Origin: DATKZM01 sp035527975
Lineage (GTDB): Bacteria > Pseudomonadota > Alphaproteobacteria > JAPULJ01
Direction of reading: 5' to 3'
DNA length: 64,000 nucleotides
Assembly: GCA_035527975.1 (NCBI GenBank)
Contig: DATKZM010000037.1
Span: 1 to 64,000, forward strand
This document shows, piece by piece, positions 41,834-50,761 of this stretch; position 1 is the first letter of the stretch, and each line of letters opens with the position of its first letter. Both the position numbers and the translations under genes were made by a program. The notes under the pieces are model-generated. The model was not told the DNA's origin. It ran no database searches and worked only from the letters and a program-made list of their open reading frames with translations.

Positions 41834-43699
41834 ATGGCAGTCGATCCGATTACCTTTTCCATCATCCGCCATCGCCTCTACCGAGTGGTCGACGAGGCGG
41901 TGATCACGCTGAAGCACGTCTCCGGCAGCGCCATAACCAACGAAGGCCACGATCTGATGGTCTCGCTCTACCGGGCCGACGGCTCGCTGCTGATGGGCGG
42001 TGTGGGCTTCCTCCACCATTTGACCAGCGCGGCAGAGGCCTGCAAGGCAATCATCCGGCGCTTTGATGGGCGCATCAACGAGGGCGATGTTTTCCTGTTG
42101 AACGACCCCTACACGGCCGCTCTGCATACCTCCGATATTTACCTGGTGGCGCCGGTTCACCATGACGGCAGGCTGGTCGCGTGGAGCGCTTGTTTCGTTC
42201 ACGTCTACGACATCGGCGCCAAGAACCCGGGCGGCTTCTGCCCCGATGCGGAAGACATCTACACCGAGGGCTTCAGCTCGCCGGGCGTGCGGCTGGTCAA
42301 CCAGGGCGAGCTCGATCAGGACGTCCTCGACACGTTGCTCAACATGGTGCGCTCGCCGGAGATGGTGGCGCTCGACATGCGTTCGATGATCGCCTGCAAC
42401 AACGTTGCGCGCGAACGCATGGTGGCACTGATCGAAAAGTATGGCTACGACACGGTCGACGAAGCCTGCGGCCAGCTGATCGAGCAATCAGAGCAGCTGC
42501 TGCGCTCGCGCCTGCGCGAGCTGCCGAACGGCACCTGGGAGAGCCGCCAGTATCTCGAGGTGCTCGACGAGGTCTACAAGGTCAACCTGCGCATGACCAA
42601 GCAGGATGACAAACTCGTCTTCGATTTCACCGGGTCCAGCCCGCAATCCAAATACTCGGTCAACTGCACAAAATGGGCGTCGCTGGGCGGGCTCTTTGCG
42701 CCGCTTTTCCCGCTGATCTGCTACGACATCACCTGGAACGAGGGCTGTATCAAACCGATCACCATGATCGCTCCTGAAGGCTCGATCGTGAACTGCATCC
42801 GGCCCGCCCCGGTATCGGTCGCCACGGTGGGCGCTATCCAGTCGGTCAACAATGCCGCCTGCACCACCATCGGAAAGATGCTGCAGACCAGCGAGAAATA
42901 CGTCAAGGAAGCCACCTCGGTCTGGCACGCAAATCACTTCGCCATCTTCAAGTTCGGCCGCAGCCAACGCGGCGGCGAGTCGATCGGCATCTTCACCGAA
43001 ACCTTTGCCGGCTCCGGCGGCGCGCGCACTTATGCCGACGGCGTCGATGTCGGAGGTGAGATCCCCAATCCGATCTCCCGCATGGCCAATGTCGAGACCG
43101 TGGAGAACAACTTCCCGATCCGCTACCTGTTCCGGCGACGGATGCAGGACAGCGGCGGACCCGGCAAGTACCGCGGCGGCACTGGCATGGAGTTCGCGGT
43201 GGTGCAGCATGACAGTCCCGATGGCGGCCTGCACTACGTCGTCTCGGGCAAGGGCGCCAACTTCCCCATGAGCGAGGGTCTCGCAGGCGGCTACCCCGGC
43301 GCACCCAACTCCTACATCTGGGTCCACAACAACGAGACCACCGGGGATGGCACCAATATCGACGTGCGTGATTGCCTCAACATCGAGGACATGCCGGGCA
43401 AAAAACAGGCCGTGACCTGGGGCGTGTTCCCGCTGATGGACGACGATGCCCTTTACGTGCGCTGGAATGGCGGCGGCGGATTTGGTGATCCGCTGGACCG
43501 TGACGCGCAAGCGGTCGCGGATGATGTGCGCGGCAGCGTGGTATCGCCCGAGGCGGCCCGGACGGTCTATGGCGTTGTGCTGACCGAGGCCGGTGCAGGC
43601 ACCAATGCGGGCGTGAGCGTGGACGTCGATCAGGACGCAACCGAAACGCTGCGCCGGTCCATGCGGGCGTCGCGGATTTCGGTAGCGGCCGCCGAATGA
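41834..43699 (+). CDS. hyuB: Hydantoinase/oxoprolinase family protein, B-type
   Basis: A 621-residue HyuB-family protein, the catalytic alpha-type partner of HyuA. Recognisable segments are ISGSAITNEGHD-like opening (SGSAITNEGHDLMVSLYRAD), NDPYTAALHTSDIYLVAPVH, the conserved RYLFRRRMQDSGGPGKYRGG and the final WNGGGGFGDPLDRDAQAVADD. It is shorter than acetone carboxylase alpha subunits (about 770 residues), nearer hydantoinase-type proteins. Its stop overlaps the next gene start by 4 bases, so the gamma-like protein is translated with it. Confidence 0.93.
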   Translation: MAVDPITFSIIRHRLYRVVDEAVITLKHVSGSAITNEGHDLMVSLYRADGSLLMGGVGFLHHLTSAAEACKAIIRRFDGRINEGDVFLLNDPYTAALHTSDIYLVAPVHHDGRLVAWSACFVHVYDIGAKNPGGFCPDAEDIYTEGFSSPGVRLVNQGELDQDVLDTLLNMVRSPEMVALDMRSMIACNNVARERMVALIEKYGYDTVDEACGQLIEQSEQLLRSRLRELPNGTWESRQYLEVLDEVYKVNLRMTKQDDKLVFDFTGSSPQSKYSVNCTKWASLGGLFAPLFPLICYDITWNEGCIKPITMIAPEGSIVNCIRPAPVSVATVGAIQSVNNAACTTIGKMLQTSEKYVKEATSVWHANHFAIFKFGRSQRGGESIGIFTETFAGSGGARTYADGVDVGGEIPNPISRMANVETVENNFPIRYLFRRRMQDSGGPGKYRGGTGMEFAVVQHDSPDGGLHYVVSGKGANFPMSEGLAGGYPGAPNSYIWVHNNETTGDGTNIDVRDCLNIEDMPGKKQAVTWGVFPLMDDDALYVRWNGGGGFGDPLDRDAQAVADDVRGSVVSPEAARTVYGVVLTEAGAGTNAGVSVDVDQDATETLRRSMRASRISVAAAE

Positions 43700-43977
43700 G
43701 CGCGCCCTTCTCCGGATCGCTCCATATCGTGGAGGGCAAGACCGGCCGCCAGATGGCCTGCAAGGGCTGCGACCAGCCTCTGGCGCCGGTCGGTAAGCCG
43801 TGGAAGCCGGCCTCCACGGTCAGGGAGCGGCCGATGGAGGGGGCGGGCGGCCGGGCCTATGCGAGCGCGAGCCACGTAGTGCTGCGCCGGTTTTTCTGTC
43901 CTGGCTGCGGTGCGCTCCTTGATACGGAGACGGCGATGGCTGGCGACCCCTACCTCAATGACGTGATCGACGCCTGA
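43696..43977 (+). CDS. Acetone carboxylase gamma-like zinc protein (short)
   Basis: A 93-residue protein with two CxxC pairs, C22/C25 (MACKGCDQPL) and C68/C71 (FFCPGCGALLDTE), the pattern of the acetone carboxylase gamma family; the segment KPASTVRERPM also fits. Family proteins from acetone carboxylase are nearly twice as long, so this is the minimal zinc-ribbon form. ATGA overlap with hyuB marks it as a third subunit of the HyuAB enzyme. It suggests that HyuAB here may be a carboxylase or phosphorylation-dependent hydrolase complex and not a simple two-subunit hydantoinase. Confidence 0.85.
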   Translation: MSAPFSGSLHIVEGKTGRQMACKGCDQPLAPVGKPWKPASTVRERPMEGAGGRAYASASHVVLRRFFCPGCGALLDTETAMAGDPYLNDVIDA

Positions 43978-44004
43978 GCCGCGCCGGCCCGAAGGAGCAA
44001 ACAG

Positions 44005-44712
44005 ATGCACGACATCGAGGTTCGCCAGGAAATCGTCGACCGGGTGCTGGCCCGGCGCGGGCGCTATCACATTTTCGACACGCTCGACCCGGCCGAGACC
44101 GCCTTCGTCGTCATCGATATGCAGGGAACGTTCGTTGCGCCGGGCTCGCCTGCCGAGGTTCCGACGGCGCGTGGCATCGTCGCAAACATCAATGCATTGG
44201 CTGGCGAACTGCGCGAGCTCGGGGTCCTGATCTGCTGGGTGACGCATGCGAACCGCCATACCGGCAAGGCCAGCGACTGGGATGGCTTTTTCAGCAACTT
44301 CGTCGCCGAGGAGGTGCGTCAACGCACCATCGACAGCCTGTCGCCCGAGGGTGACGGCCAGAAAGTCTGGCACGAGCTGGTCGTTGCGGATCAGGACATA
44401 CACGTCATCAAGAACCGCTACAGCGCCCTGATCTCCGGTTCGTCCCAGCTCGAGCGAATTCTGAGGAGCCGCCGCATCCGCAACGTGCTGATCGCCGGTA
44501 CCAAGACCAATGTGTGCTGTGAGGCCACGGGCCGCGATGCGATGATGCTCGACTTCGATACGGTCATGGTTACAGATTGCCTGGCGGCGCTGTCGGACGA
44601 CGAGCACCGGGCCACACTCGAGACCTTCATTCAGCAGTTCGGCGACGTGATGACCTCGCAGGAAGTGCTGGCCGTGCTGCGTGCGCGATCCAACCGGAAC
44701 GCAGCGGAGTAA
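44005..44712 (+). CDS. Isochorismatase-fold cysteine hydrolase (N-carbamoyl/amide hydrolase-like)
   Basis: A 235-residue hydrolase with the family's full triad: Asp38 (FVVIDMQGTF), Lys136 (HVIKNRYSAL) and Cys171 (TKTNVCCEATGRDA). Close family members include N-carbamoylsarcosine amidohydrolase, ureidoacrylate amidohydrolase, biuret hydrolase and maleamate amidohydrolase. It follows HyuA/HyuB/gamma by 27 bases. In the known N-methylhydantoin route an ATP-dependent HyuAB enzyme makes an N-carbamoyl amino acid that such a hydrolase cleaves, so the pairing fits, though other amides cannot be excluded. Confidence 0.9.
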   Translation: MHDIEVRQEIVDRVLARRGRYHIFDTLDPAETAFVVIDMQGTFVAPGSPAEVPTARGIVANINALAGELRELGVLICWVTHANRHTGKASDWDGFFSNFVAEEVRQRTIDSLSPEGDGQKVWHELVVADQDIHVIKNRYSALISGSSQLERILRSRRIRNVLIAGTKTNVCCEATGRDAMMLDFDTVMVTDCLAALSDDEHRATLETFIQQFGDVMTSQEVLAVLRARSNRNAAE

Positions 44713-44752
44713 CGCGGCGATAAAACGAAACATCGATCAGGGGAGATAAGCA

Positions 44753-45730
44753 ATGCGCCGAATTCTTATTGGATTGACCGCGACCCTGCTGCTGGCCGCC
44801 ATCGGCGCCGGCGGCGCCTGGGCCAAGACCTTGCGGGTGGCTCTGGTCCTGCCGGGGCCGATCACCGACGGCACCTTCAGCTCTGCTGCGCATAAGGGCA
44901 TCAAGGCGGCGGAAAAGAAATACGACATCAAGGTATCGATCCGCGAGAACACCAAGTTCGCCGAATCCGAAGCGGTCTTGCGCAATTACGCCAAGGACGG
45001 TTACGACGTGATCATCGGCCACGGCTTCCAATTCGGCGAGCCGGCCAAGAAGATCCACAAACAGTTCCCGAAGACCTGGTTCGTCGTCAACACAACGAAA
45101 GTCTCCGGCGCGCCCAATCTGGCCTCCTTCGACAACCGGTGGGGTGATGCCGGCTACGTCGCCGGCGCCGTGGCCGCCCTCGTCAGCAAGACGGGCGTGA
45201 TTGGTCATATCGGCGGCATCCCGGTACCGGTGATCAAGGAATACAACGAAGGCTTCCTGCGCGGCGCCAAGCGCATGAAGCCGGGCATCAAGGTGCTATC
45301 GGCTTATGTCGGCTCGTTCTCCGATATTGCCAAAGCCAAGGAGATCACCCGCTCGCTGATCGAACGCGGCGCCGACGTGCTCACCGCCACCGGAAACGAG
45401 AGCGTCATGGGCACGATCCAGGCGGCTAAGGAAGCAGGCGTCATGGCGATCGGCACCGCCTTCGATTCGGCCGCGCTTGCCCCCGACACCATCGTCACCA
45501 CCGCCCTCGTCAACATGCACGTCAACATCGACCTGGCGATCGGGCAAATCGTGAAGGGAACGCTGAAGCCGCGAAACTACCTGCTCGGCTTCAATGAGGA
45601 TGGCCTTGGTTTGGCACCATATGGAAAATTCGAGAATAAGCTCTCCGCCGGCGACAAGGCCAAGATCCGCCAGCTGATTGCGGACATCAAAGCCGGCAAG
45701 GTCAAGGATCTGCCAAAGGTCATCAAGTAG
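44753..45730 (+). CDS. BMP-family ABC transporter substrate-binding protein
   Basis: A 325-residue periplasmic binding protein of the BMP/PnrA (Med/TmpC) family. The signal peptide (MRRILIGLTATLLLAAIGAG) ends near AWA; the mature part begins LRVALVLPGPITDGTFSSAA, followed by IIGHGFQFGEPAKKI and GAVAALVSKTGVIGHIGGIP. Family proteins bind nucleosides, purines or related heterocycles. GGGGAG precedes the ATG. It is the first of four genes for a complete importer, directly after the isochorismatase gene, which supports an N-heterocycle as imported compound. Confidence 0.9.
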   Translation: MRRILIGLTATLLLAAIGAGGAWAKTLRVALVLPGPITDGTFSSAAHKGIKAAEKKYDIKVSIRENTKFAESEAVLRNYAKDGYDVIIGHGFQFGEPAKKIHKQFPKTWFVVNTTKVSGAPNLASFDNRWGDAGYVAGAVAALVSKTGVIGHIGGIPVPVIKEYNEGFLRGAKRMKPGIKVLSAYVGSFSDIAKAKEITRSLIERGADVLTATGNESVMGTIQAAKEAGVMAIGTAFDSAALAPDTIVTTALVNMHVNIDLAIGQIVKGTLKPRNYLLGFNEDGLGLAPYGKFENKLSAGDKAKIRQLIADIKAGKVKDLPKVIK

Positions 45731-45757
45731 ATCCCGGCCGACCGATCGCAACGGTCG

Positions 45758-47302
45758 GTGGCACCGGCCAGCGTCACTGCGCCGAAGCCGGCCAGCCGGC
45801 CGGTTCTCGAGCTGAATGGCATCACCAAGCGGTTCGGCGCGCTCGCGGCGAATGACGACATCACGCTGGCGCTCGGCCGCGGCGAAGTCCTGGGGCTGCT
45901 TGGGGAGAATGGCGCGGGCAAGTCGACATTGATGAATATTCTCGCCGGCTTGATCCTCCCCGACGCCGGCGAGATCTTGATCGAAGGTCGGCTGGCCCGC
46001 ATCGCGGCGCCTCGCGATGCTGTCTCGCTTGGCATCGGCATGGTGCATCAGCATTTCATGATCGTGCCCACGCTGAGCGTGGCGGAGAATATCGCGCTGG
46101 GAAACCGGACGCTGCGGCCCCTGCCGCTCGATCTGTCCGGCGTGCGCGCGAAGATCAGACAGATCACCGACGATCTCGGCCTGCCCCTCGACCCGGACGC
46201 GGCAACGGCGCGCCTCACGGTCGGCGAACAACAGCGGGTGGAGATCGTCAAGGCACTGAGCCGTGACGCGCGGATCCTGATCCTGGACGAGCCAACCGCC
46301 GTGCTGACGCGCGACGAAGCCTCCGGCCTGTTTGACGCCGTAAAGGCGCTCGCACAAACCGGCGTGTCCGTTATCCTGATCAGCCACAAGCTTGAGGATA
46401 TTTTCGCCGTTTGCGACCGGGTGGCGGTTCTGCGCCGAGGGCGCAAAGTGCACGAGACGTCCACAAAGGACACCGATGCCGATGGGTTGGTGCTGGCGAT
46501 GGTCGGCGAAAGCATCACCGCTCCCGCCGCCCGCCGGAATTCCCCGCCGGGCAAATTGCTGCTCGAACTGGACGGTGTCGCCTTGCGGCGCGGCGACGGG
46601 TCGACCGCGGTCGATGGGGTGAGTTTCGATCTGCACGCCGGCGAGATCCTTGCCGTGGCCGGCATCGAGGGCAACGGCCAGCGTGAGTTGGCCGAGGCGA
46701 TCGCCGGTTTGCAGCCACCGGAAGCCGGCCGCATCGTCTATGACGGCAAGGTGCATACGCGTGGCACTCGTACCATGGAGCTGCGCCGGCGCGGCCTGCG
46801 TCTCGTCCCCGAGGATCGTCACGCCGCCGGGATGCTGGTGGACAAATCTCTGCGCGAGAACCAGTTGCTGAGCCACCTCCACGCACGCCGGTACAACCGT
46901 GCCGGCTGGCTCAAACGACGTTCGGCCGCGCGGGATGCCCAAACCGTCATCGCCGATTTCGACGTTCGCGCGACAAGTTCGAATGCGGTCATGCGCAGCC
47001 TGTCGGGCGGCAACCAGCAGAAGATGGTGCTTGGGCGCGAGCTGGCCGACGGCCTGCGGCTCCTGATCGCCGCCCATCCGACACGTGGACTGGATGTGCG
47101 CACGATCGCCTTCATTCAGCGCCAGCTCCTCGATCTGCGCGACCGTGGGATCGCCATCCTGTTGATCTCCTCCGATCTGGGCGAGATCTGGCAATTCGCC
47201 GACCGAATTCTGGTGTTCGGCGGCGGCCGGGCGCATGGGCCCATTGGCGTGACGGAAACCACGCCCAGCGAGATCGGCGCCTGGATGGCCGGACACGCAT
47301 GA
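45758..47302 (+). CDS. Nucleoside-type ABC transporter ATPase (two nucleotide-binding domains)
   Basis: A 514-residue tandem ATPase like those of BMP/nucleoside and sugar importers. Domain 1 has Walker A GENGAGKST, signature LTVGEQQRVEIVKAL and Walker B ILILDEPTAVLT. Domain 2 has the usual degenerate Walker A (AGIEGNGQRELAEAI), signature LSGGNQQKMVLGREL and LLIAAHPTRGLDV in place of a canonical Walker B. One competent and one degenerate site is normal for this group. Start is GTG at 45758; no ATG precedes the first domain. It overlaps the next gene by 4 bases. Confidence 0.92.
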   Translation: MAPASVTAPKPASRPVLELNGITKRFGALAANDDITLALGRGEVLGLLGENGAGKSTLMNILAGLILPDAGEILIEGRLARIAAPRDAVSLGIGMVHQHFMIVPTLSVAENIALGNRTLRPLPLDLSGVRAKIRQITDDLGLPLDPDAATARLTVGEQQRVEIVKALSRDARILILDEPTAVLTRDEASGLFDAVKALAQTGVSVILISHKLEDIFAVCDRVAVLRRGRKVHETSTKDTDADGLVLAMVGESITAPAARRNSPPGKLLLELDGVALRRGDGSTAVDGVSFDLHAGEILAVAGIEGNGQRELAEAIAGLQPPEAGRIVYDGKVHTRGTRTMELRRRGLRLVPEDRHAAGMLVDKSLRENQLLSHLHARRYNRAGWLKRRSAARDAQTVIADFDVRATSSNAVMRSLSGGNQQKMVLGRELADGLRLLIAAHPTRGLDVRTIAFIQRQLLDLRDRGIAILLISSDLGEIWQFADRILVFGGGRAHGPIGVTETTPSEIGAWMAGHA

Positions 47303-48336
47303 ACGCCCTGGTCAACCTCCTCGGCAGATCGGTCTATGCCGGCCCGGCTTTGGCCGGGTTTGGCGCCCTCTTTTTCATTGGGCTGGTGATCACCGTTGCC
47401 GGGTTCGACCCGATAGCGGCCCTATCCGCGTTGCTGTCGCAATCGCTGGGCTCGGTCAATGGCATCAGCGAAGTCCTGGTTCGCACCATCCCGCTGACGC
47501 TCACTGGGTTGGGTATCACGGTTGCGTTCCGCGCCCGCATGTTCAATGTCGGCGGCGACGGCCAGATCATCTTCGGCGCGATTGCCTTTGTCGGCTGCGG
47601 CCTGCTTTTTCCCACACTGACCGGCTGGCTTTTGCTGCCGCTAGCCGTGATCGCCGGCATCCTCGGCGGGGCAGTGTGGGGCGGGATCGCTGGCATTCTG
47701 CGCGCCCGTTACAATGCCAGCGAGATCATCGTCACGATCATGCTCACCTATGTCGCATTCCAGGGCCTGGCTTGGGCGATCCGTGGGCCGCTTCAGGAAA
47801 GCTCCGGGATTTTCCCGCGCTCAGAAGCGATTCCCGAGGCAATAAAACTGGGATTGTTGCTCGATGGCTCCCGTTTGCACTGGGGATTGTTCATCGCGCT
47901 CGGCGCGACCGTCGCCGTCACGCTTGCGCTGCGATACACCTCCTTCGGGTATCGGCTCGACGCGATCGGCGAAAGCCCGTTGGCCGCCCGCTATGGCGGT
48001 ATCGGCGACCGCGCCACTGTGATCTTGTCGCTCGCGGTCAGCGGCGGTCTTGCCGGGCTCGCCGGCGCCGTCGAGATTGCGGGGGTCCACGGACGTCTCC
48101 ACGATGCTTTCGCCGAGGGCACCGGCATCACCGCCATAGCGGTTGCGCTGCTGGCCCGCCTCAACCCGATATTCGTGCCGCTATCGGCGGCGATGTTTGC
48201 AGTCCTCAGCGTTGGCGTCGGCGGGTTACAGCGGCAACTGGGCATACCCTTCCCGCTTGTGCACATCATCGAAGGCATCGTGATCCTCGCATTTCTTGTC
48301 GCCACCCGGCTGCAACGTGACGCCGTGGAGGGCTGA
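47299..48336 (+). CDS. Nucleoside-type ABC transporter permease 1
   Basis: A 345-residue BPD_transp_2 permease with about nine helices. Typical for the BMP-system permease are LTGLGITVAFRARMFNVGGDGQ and YNASEIIVTIMLTYVAFQGL, and the coupling region near GYRLDAIGESPLAARYGGIG. It begins within the ATPase gene's end (ATGA overlap) and is followed after 3 bases by the second permease, so the two are translated together as a heterodimeric channel. Confidence 0.92.
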   Translation: MNALVNLLGRSVYAGPALAGFGALFFIGLVITVAGFDPIAALSALLSQSLGSVNGISEVLVRTIPLTLTGLGITVAFRARMFNVGGDGQIIFGAIAFVGCGLLFPTLTGWLLLPLAVIAGILGGAVWGGIAGILRARYNASEIIVTIMLTYVAFQGLAWAIRGPLQESSGIFPRSEAIPEAIKLGLLLDGSRLHWGLFIALGATVAVTLALRYTSFGYRLDAIGESPLAARYGGIGDRATVILSLAVSGGLAGLAGAVEIAGVHGRLHDAFAEGTGITAIAVALLARLNPIFVPLSAAMFAVLSVGVGGLQRQLGIPFPLVHIIEGIVILAFLVATRLQRDAVEG

Positions 48337-48339
48337 GAC

Positions 48340-49269
48340 GTGCTCGACCAGGTCTTTTTTGTCGGGCTGCTGGCGAGTGCGTTTCGCTTTGCTGCACCGC
48401 TGATGTTCGCGGCCCTTGGCGAAACCGTGGCGCAGCGCGCCGGTGTGCTGAATGTCGGCCTCGAAGGCATCATGCTGGTGGGCGCCTTTCTCGCAGTGTT
48501 GGGCGCCTGGTGGACGGGCTCCCCCTGGGGCGGCCTCTTACTGGCTATGCTCGGGGGTGCCGCGATGGCGGGACTGCATGCATTTCTCAGCATCACGCTG
48601 AGAGCCGACCAGATCATATCCGGCATCGCCATGATCGTTCTCGGTCTCGGCATATCCGGGTACGGCTTTCGGCTGACGCTGGGCGCCATGTCGCCGGCGC
48701 CGACCATACCCGCCTTCGCGCCGCTCAAACTATGGGGACTGGCCAAGTTGCCCATCGTCGGGCCGATCCTGTTCGGCCAGCACCTTCTGGTCTACCTGGC
48801 CCTGATCATTGCGGTGGCGCTTCACGTCTTTTTGTACCGGACCCGCTGGGGCCTCGACCTGCGAGCGGTTGGCGAGATGCCAGCCGCCGCCGACGCCGCC
48901 GGGATTTCCGTTCAGGCGGCCCGCTACTCGAGCGTAATCTTCGGTGGCGCGATGGCCGCTATGGGCGGCGCTTATCTCTCAACCGCCCAGTTGAGCGGCT
49001 TCGTTGAGAACATGGTCTCCGGGCGCGGCTTCATCGCCATTGCTTGCGTTGTTTTCGGGCGCTGGTCGCCCATCGGCGCCGTAGCAGCCGCGCTGTTCTT
49101 CGGCGCGGCCGAGGCGGCCCAGGTGCGGCTTCAGACGCTGAACCCCGACATCCCGTACCAGTTCTTCGTGATGATGCCCTATCTGTTGGCGGTGATCTTC
49201 TTGATCTTCCTGGCGCGGCGCTCGCGCATGCCCGCAGCACTGGGGGTTCCCTTCATGCCGCCCCGGTAA
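48340..49269 (+). CDS. Nucleoside-type ABC transporter permease 2
   Basis: A 309-residue BPD_transp_2 permease. APLMFAALGETVAQRAGVLNVGLEGIML (two adjoining stretches) is the diagnostic opening of this subfamily; GEMPAAADAAGISVQAARY forms the coupling loop and GRGFIAIACVVFGRWSPIGA closes the core. Start is GTG at 48340. It ends the four-gene importer. The 264 bases that follow before the stress-protein gene hold no recognised gene. Confidence 0.92.
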   Translation: MLDQVFFVGLLASAFRFAAPLMFAALGETVAQRAGVLNVGLEGIMLVGAFLAVLGAWWTGSPWGGLLLAMLGGAAMAGLHAFLSITLRADQIISGIAMIVLGLGISGYGFRLTLGAMSPAPTIPAFAPLKLWGLAKLPIVGPILFGQHLLVYLALIIAVALHVFLYRTRWGLDLRAVGEMPAAADAAGISVQAARYSSVIFGGAMAAMGGAYLSTAQLSGFVENMVSGRGFIAIACVVFGRWSPIGAVAAALFFGAAEAAQVRLQTLNPDIPYQFFVMMPYLLAVIFLIFLARRSRMPAALGVPFMPPR

Positions 49270-49533
49270 GCAGGCCGGGGCGTTGCCCATCTTCTGGCCG
49301 ATCCTATTCGCTCGCCACCTCGTGGCCGATCTCGCGCTGGCATGCGCCGGGGCGCTTCGTCTCGTCGCCTGCCAAAGCCGGCTGGCACCTTGATTATCGA
49401 GGGGTCGGCGAAAGCTCGCTGACCGCGCCACGGTGGGAGGCACGGAGGTTTGCTGAACCGCCCTCATGCCGGCGCGCAAATTTCGTTCGTCATCCGCGCG
49501 GACAGCCGGCGCTTTTCGGTATATTCTGGGGCC

Positions 49534-50379
49534 ATGAAATCGATCCTGGTTCCGCTCAAGGTCAACGACGACGGCGATAGCGGCTTGGCTGCGGCACTCA
49601 CCGTGGCGCGCCGGTTCGACAGCTACGTGGAGGGCCTCGTCGTCGAGCCGGCGTTTCCGGTCCCGGTTGGCGACATGATCGCAGCCATACCCGTCGACGA
49701 TACTCAGTTCATAGAGGACTGGCGGGCCAAGGCCCAGACGGCGCGTGGCCGGTTCGACACGGCCATGAAGCAGGCGGGCATCCCGGCCGCCCAACCGGCC
49801 CCGCCCAAGAAAGGGTCCTGGGCCGGTTGGCAGGAGACAAAGGGGTTTGAGGGCGCGGTCGTCGGGGAATACGGGCGGCTTTTCGACCTGATCGTGATCG
49901 GGCAGGCGAGCGAGGACAACAGGGGCGAGGTCACGGAGACCTGCGAGGCGGCTCTATTCGAGAGCGGCCGTCCGATGCTGCTCGCACCGCGCGATCCGGT
50001 CAAGACGCTGGGCGACACTGTCGTGATTTCCTGGAACGGCAGCACCGAGACCGCCCGGACGATCGGGCTCGGCATGCCGTTCATAGACGGCGCGAAGACG
50101 GTCTTTGTGCTGACGGTGGAGGGGGCCACGGTCGCCGGCCCAACGGGTGAGCAGGTGGCCGACTATCTTTCCCGGCGCGACGTTGCGGCCAGCGCCGTCA
50201 CGGCGCAACCCGGCGAGCGCAGCGCCGGTGAGGCAATCCTCGAGGAAGCGGCTGCGCTCGGCGCCGACCTTCTGTTCAAGGGCGCCTACACCCACAGCCG
50301 GCTCCGCGCGATGGTCTTCGGCGGCCCGACCAAGCACATCCTTTCCCACGCCAACCTGCCAGTGATCATGGCGCATTGA
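49534..50379 (+). CDS. Universal stress protein (tandem UspA domains)
   Basis: A 281-residue protein. The N-terminal half starts as a UspA domain (MKSILVPLKVNDDGDSGLAAALTVARRFDSYVEGL) and the C-terminal half ends with the nucleotide-binding signature region GGPTKHILSHANLPVIM, equivalent to G2xG9xG(S/T). The middle DLIVIGQASEDNRG and VVISWNGSTETART mark the domain junction. Such proteins bind ATP or other ligands and act in stress physiology. The start at 49534 is taken because the domain begins there; the frame is open further upstream. No partner gene is apparent. Confidence 0.88.
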   Translation: MKSILVPLKVNDDGDSGLAAALTVARRFDSYVEGLVVEPAFPVPVGDMIAAIPVDDTQFIEDWRAKAQTARGRFDTAMKQAGIPAAQPAPPKKGSWAGWQETKGFEGAVVGEYGRLFDLIVIGQASEDNRGEVTETCEAALFESGRPMLLAPRDPVKTLGDTVVISWNGSTETARTIGLGMPFIDGAKTVFVLTVEGATVAGPTGEQVADYLSRRDVAASAVTAQPGERSAGEAILEEAAALGADLLFKGAYTHSRLRAMVFGGPTKHILSHANLPVIMAH

Positions 50380-50461
50380 GCGGAGCGGCGGTCCGTGACT
50401 TTCCGCATGGATTTGCATCTGTCGACAACCGCGCATTTGCAACGTTCGGCGGGCGCAGCAG

Positions 50462-50497
50462 CTGGAGCCGATTCCATGCAAGTGGAAAATGCTCTAG
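50462..50497. repeat. CTAG-bounded repeat element, half copy
   Basis: Thirty-six bases from CTGGAGCCGATTCCATGCAA to GCTCTAG match the reverse complement of 29413-29448 at 34 of 36 positions; the two differences fall in the small hairpin loop/stem. Only one half of the 29413 element is present, and its terminal CTAG is shared with the next palindrome. Confidence 0.75.
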
Positions 50498-50564
50498 TGT
50501 CCTGCCCCGGAAATTCGTCCCACGAAATTCCGGGACAAGCAGGCCACTAAATATTTGAGTCTAG
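50494..50564. repeat. CTAG-bounded palindrome B
   Basis: Between CTAG at 50494 and CTAG at 50561 is a perfect 13-bp inverted repeat, CCCGGAAATTCGT (50506-50518) and ACGAAATTCCGGG (50522-50534), with a 3-base loop. An outer pair AGTG-T-CCTGC / GCAGG-C-CACT extends the hairpin. No open frame is present. Confidence 0.7.
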
Positions 50565-50625
50565 TGTGATTCAGCCCCCAAACTTCGTCACATAAATGCG
50601 ACGAACTTCGGAACCATCACACTAG
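50561..50625. repeat. CTAG-bounded palindrome C
   Basis: A 65-bp unit with perfect 10-bp terminal inverted repeats CTAGTGTGAT (50561-50570) and ATCACACTAG (50616-50625), and an inner TTCGTC/GACGAA pair (50584-50589, 50600-50605). It shares its left CTAG with palindrome B. The rest of 50380-50761 holds no gene. Confidence 0.7.
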
Positions 50626-50761
50626 CCGGCATTAGAAATACCCAGGAAACCGGGGCTCACTGAGAGACGGTTCGGTCAGGGGACGCGGCTCACACCGGCT
50701 CAGGTATTTGATTATTCCCGTGAATATGCATAGAGTTTGATGCGGGGGAGAGGCGGATCCG

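Noticed and set aside
40970..42487. Minus-strand open frame of 505 codons across hyuA and hyuB
   Set aside because: It is antisense to two well-recognised genes and has no motif of its own.
45296..47296. Minus-strand open frame of 666 codons over the BMP binding-protein and ATPase genes
   Set aside because: The plus strand here encodes a binding-protein end and a two-domain ABC ATPase with all motifs; the antisense translation is low-complexity and motif-free.
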